From the NCBI GenBank assembly GCA_025360395.1, contig JANYCH010000261.1:1-8898 (forward strand): a stretch of 8,898 nt of DNA, read 5' to 3'. Shown here one piece after another: positions 6,845-8,898 of this stretch (within the stretch, counting starts at the first letter, position 1; each line of letters starts with the position of its first letter). The notes under the pieces are model-generated. The model searched no databases. It had not been told where the DNA came from and saw only the letters and a program-made list of their open reading frames with translations. This stretch comes from Cytophagales bacterium. GTDB lineage: Bacteria; Bacteroidota; Bacteroidia; Cytophagales; UBA9547. A program made the position numbers and the translations under genes.

Positions 6845-7567
6845 TTAAACAAAAGCGTTGAAGATCGTTAAACCATAAATAGCAGCAGTTTCAGTTCTAA
6901 GAACATTATTTCCCAGACTGACAGATTGATAACCAGCATTTATTGCAGACAAAATTTCTTCTTTGGTGAAATCTCCTTCCGGACCTATCAAAATGGTATT
7001 GGCAGAATGATCTTTTTTAACTTCTTCAGCTAAAACTGTGGATGGATATTCAGGAGAAACATGTGCTATATATTTGGATCCTGAAATTTTTAATTCGAGG
7101 AACTGCTTCCATTTTACAATGCCTTTAATATGAGGCAGATAAGCTTGTTTTGATTGCTTAACAGTGGCAACTGCAATTTTATGTATCCTTTCAATATTCA
7201 GTTTATTCCTCTCTGAGTTTTGAGTTTCGAGCAAAATAATCTCATCAACCCCTATTTCTATTGCTTTCTCTACCATCCAGTCGAATCTTTCGCTGGTTTT
7301 AGGTGGAGCAACGCATAATCTTCTAAATGAATGTGATTTTTCTACAATTTCGGTTTTTTGTATTGCTATTTGTGAAGCTTTAGGTTGGAGCTTTGTACAT
7401 ACTCCTTCAGCAAAAACACCCAAACCATTTGTAAGTAAAATAGGATCTCCAACCTTCATTCTTAAACTCAAGGCACAATGGCGTGATTCTTCTTCACTAA
7501 GAGTTATAGAGCCTGATAACTCCCCTTCAAAATAAAACAATGGCTTGTTTCTCGGGTCCAAAATCAA
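6845..7567 (-). CDS. rsmE: 16S rRNA (uracil-1498-N3)-methyltransferase RsmE, TTG start
   Basis: Methylates N3 of U1498 in the 30S decoding region using S-adenosylmethionine; cytoplasmic. The 240-aa protein has the N-terminal PUA-like RNA-binding part (EEESRHCALSLRMKVGD, about 25-41) and the C-terminal SPOUT trefoil-knot domain: EKAIEIGVDEI (100-110), NSER (117-120), KQSKQAYLP (137-145), GPEGDFTKEE (195-204) and LGNNVLRTETAAIYG (218-232). Length matches the family. The start needs a decision: an in-frame TAG stop sits at 7576-7574 (minus strand) and the first in-frame ATG is codon 37, inside the PUA-like domain. The start must therefore be non-ATG. TTG at 7567-7565 gives the longest product; TTG codons 3 (7561-7559) and 11 (7537-7535) are alternatives, the latter placing the start at the LFY where many relatives begin. 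It heads the leftward operon and is divergent from batD. Confidence 0.93.
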   Translation of the reverse strand: MILDPRNKPLFYFEGELSGSITLSEEESRHCALSLRMKVGDPILLTNGLGVFAEGVCTKLQPKASQIAIQKTEIVEKSHSFRRLCVAPPKTSERFDWMVEKAIEIGVDEIILLETQNSERNKLNIERIHKIAVATVKQSKQAYLPHIKGIVKWKQFLELKISGSKYIAHVSPEYPSTVLAEEVKKDHSANTILIGPEGDFTKEEILSAINAGYQSVSLGNNVLRTETAAIYGLTIFNAFV

Positions 7568-7675
7568 TTTTTTCTAAACTTAGGGAATATAGATTGCAAT
7601 GAAAAAGGGATATCTGAATTTAGTCCTATTTTTAATTTTTGTGCGTAAATTGCATCTTTAAGCTATTCGATTTTA
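7568..7675. promoter_or_regulatory. Divergent spacer between rsmE and batD, promoters expected
   Basis: This 108-bp AT-rich spacer lies between two genes that run away from each other, so it must hold the 5' regulatory DNA for both unless transcription enters from further away. No convincing Bacteroidota promoter (TTTG about 20 bases before TAnnTTTG) was found. The nearest matches are TATTTTTA at 7627-7634 on the plus strand and TAAGTTTA at 7582-7575 on the minus strand, each five of six fixed positions and each lacking a well-spaced -33 element. It also contains the 8-bp palindrome ATTGCAAT (7593-7600) and a short leader-like ORF. The exact promoters are unresolved. Confidence 0.45.
7599..7661 (+). 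CDS. Possible 20-codon leader ORF before batD
   Basis: ATG at 7599, TAA at 7659-7661, coding for a 20-residue peptide that starts MKKGYLNLVLF and continues hydrophobic before ending RKLHL. It looks like a bare signal sequence and ends 14 bases before the batD start, in a different frame. It may be a translated leader, an upstream remnant, or chance: short hydrophobic ORFs are common in AT-rich DNA. Nothing besides composition and position supports expression. Confidence 0.15.
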   Translation: MKKGYLNLVLFLIFVRKLHL

Positions 7676-8898
7676 ATGTTTCGGTTCCTTTGTTTTGTTA
7701 TTGCATTAATTGGGGTATTTCCTGTATTCGGCCAGGAAGCTTCAATATCTATAGGGAATAACAACGTCCCTATTAATCAGGCTTTTACTATTACAATTAC
7801 TGTAACAAACGAACAGTTAAGGGAATATACCAATTTTCCGGATATACCAGGTTTCAGGAAACAAGGTACATCCTCCATGTCTTCAACTAATATTGTAAAT
7901 GGCAGTATCACTTCAACTTCCAGTATTGTACAAAATTATGTGGCTGAAAAGGAAGGGAAATTTGTATTGAAGGCTTTTAAAATGAAGATCAATGGCAAGG
8001 AGACAAGCTCTCCCGGAACCACAATTACTATAGGCCCTCCAGTCCAATCAAACAGGAGAGGTTTTTTTGATGATGATTCTGATCCTTTTGAGGACTTCTT
8101 TGGAGAAAAGCGCAATACCAGTCCCAAAGAATATGTTGATGTCCAGGATGAAGCCTTTTTTATTATCCAATCAGACAAAAAAACGGTTTATAGAGGTGAA
8201 GGTTTTCTTTTAATGGCAGCTCTTTACATTGGGGAAAATAATCGCGCGCAGTTACAATTTCCAAATGACCTGTCACAGCAATTATCCAATATCATAAAGA
8301 AAATAAAACCCACCAGTTGCTGGGAAGAAAATTTTGAGATACATGAAATAGTGCCTGAAGTTGTTACTATTGAAGGCAAACGCTACAGAAGGTTTAAGCT
8401 CTTTCAGGCGATGATGTATCCTTTAAATACACAGCCGATTAAGATTCCGTCCGCCGGCCTCAAAATGATAAAATACAAGGAGGCTAAAAACCCTACTTTT
8501 TTCGGAAATAACCTCAAAGAAGATTATAAGGTTTTTGACAGCAAACCATTTGAAATTAAAGTAAAGGAATTGCCACCACATCCATTAAGAGAAACAATTC
8601 CAGTTGGGGACTTCGTATTTGAAGAAGATATCAGGGGGACACAATTAGAAGCTGGCAAAAGCTTTTCACTTAATTTTATGGTGTCAGGTGAAGGGAATTT
8701 TGCTTCTTTGGAAGCTCCACAAATACCTGATAATGATCTACTTGAATTCTATTCACCTGAAGTAAGGCAATCAATAAACCGAGGAGACAATAAAGTAAAA
8801 GGCACTAAATTGTTTACTTACTCAATCATTCCCAAAGAACCCGGCACTTATGATTTGGGCAAATACATTCAAATTCCCTTTTTCAATCCTGTCAAAGG
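7676..8898 (+). CDS. batD: BatD-family protein, 3'-truncated
   Basis: BatD proteins belong to the Bacteroidota Bat (Bacteroides aerotolerance) set, usually encoded with BatA/B (von Willebrand A domain) and TPR proteins, and are anchored with a large periplasmic part; the molecular role is poorly defined. The frame is open from ATG 7676 through the window end, giving 407 codons with no stop; relatives are near 580-620 aa, so the C-terminal part, including the expected membrane helix, is missing. A signal peptide covers residues 1-19 (cut VFG before QEAS). Family features are an Ig-like N-terminal domain with FPDIPGFRKQGTSSMSSTNI (about 54-73) and NGSITSTS (75-82); an acidic linker DDDSDPFEDFFGEK (about 132-145); and a second domain opening AFFIIQSDKKTVYRGEGFLL (about 160-179). 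The signal peptide, with no longer in-frame alternative evident, supports this start. Other Bat genes would be expected downstream or elsewhere and cannot be checked here. Confidence 0.87.
   Translation, partial: MFRFLCFVIALIGVFPVFGQEASISIGNNNVPINQAFTITITVTNEQLREYTNFPDIPGFRKQGTSSMSSTNIVNGSITSTSSIVQNYVAEKEGKFVLKAFKMKINGKETSSPGTTITIGPPVQSNRRGFFDDDSDPFEDFFGEKRNTSPKEYVDVQDEAFFIIQSDKKTVYRGEGFLLMAALYIGENNRAQLQFPNDLSQQLSNIIKKIKPTSCWEENFEIHEIVPEVVTIEGKRYRRFKLFQAMMYPLNTQPIKIPSAGLKMIKYKEAKNPTFFGNNLKEDYKVFDSKPFEIKVKELPPHPLRETIPVGDFVFEEDIRGTQLEAGKSFSLNFMVSGEGNFASLEAPQIPDNDLLEFYSPEVRQSINRGDNKVKGTKLFTYSIIPKEPGTYDLGKYIQIPFFNPVK

Noticed and set aside
7599..7700. Frameshifted 5' end of batD starting at ATG 7599
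   Set aside because: batD from 7676 already has a complete signal peptide and its usual N-terminal domain, so no upstream coding is needed.
7936..8178. Reverse-strand 80-codon open frame
   Set aside because: It is a shadow inside batD, whose forward frame is open for 407 codons with a signal peptide and family motifs.

Overview
The window looks like chromosomal housekeeping DNA from a member of the Bacteroidota, most likely the Cytophagales. The evidence is low GC, genes packed into short-gap operons, no clear Shine-Dalgarno sequences before most starts, and a lineage-typical gene set: a long (~630 aa) PurF variant, a lipoprotein-type LptC, a DUF4159 protein, a 'KISGFTF' family-2 glycosyltransferase and BatD. 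This placement is inferred from recognised protein families, not from a database search.

Layout. Bases 1-4930 are transcribed rightward: the 3' part of nuoN (complex I subunit N, cut by the window start), a 632-codon amidophosphoribosyltransferase (purF type), a secreted cysteine-rich TPR-like protein, lptC (LPS-transport lipoprotein) and a 61-aa two-helix membrane protein. Gaps are 16, 20, -4 and 3 bases, so this looks like one transcription unit or two closely joined ones. Bases 4931-7567 are transcribed leftward, in transcription order: rsmE (16S rRNA U1498 methyltransferase), a secreted DUF4159 protein, a MazG-like nucleotide pyrophosphohydrolase and a family-2 glycosyltransferase. The two convergent blocks meet with no spacer, the stop of one directly abutting the stop of the other. 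From 7676 to the window end a BatD-type protein runs rightward, divergent from rsmE across a 108-bp spacer, and is cut by the window end.

How the genes relate. Two themes are visible: cell-envelope work (TPR protein, LptC, small membrane protein, glycosyltransferase, DUF4159, BatD) and core metabolism or maintenance (complex I, purine synthesis, nucleotide house-cleaning, rRNA methylation). Nothing indicates a mobile element, CRISPR array, RNA gene, phage or defence island. The points most worth a second look are the divergent glutaminase loop and insertions of the PurF homologue, the forced TTG start of rsmE, the zero-gap convergent junction, and a short leader-like ORF in front of batD. I found no new multi-gene system.
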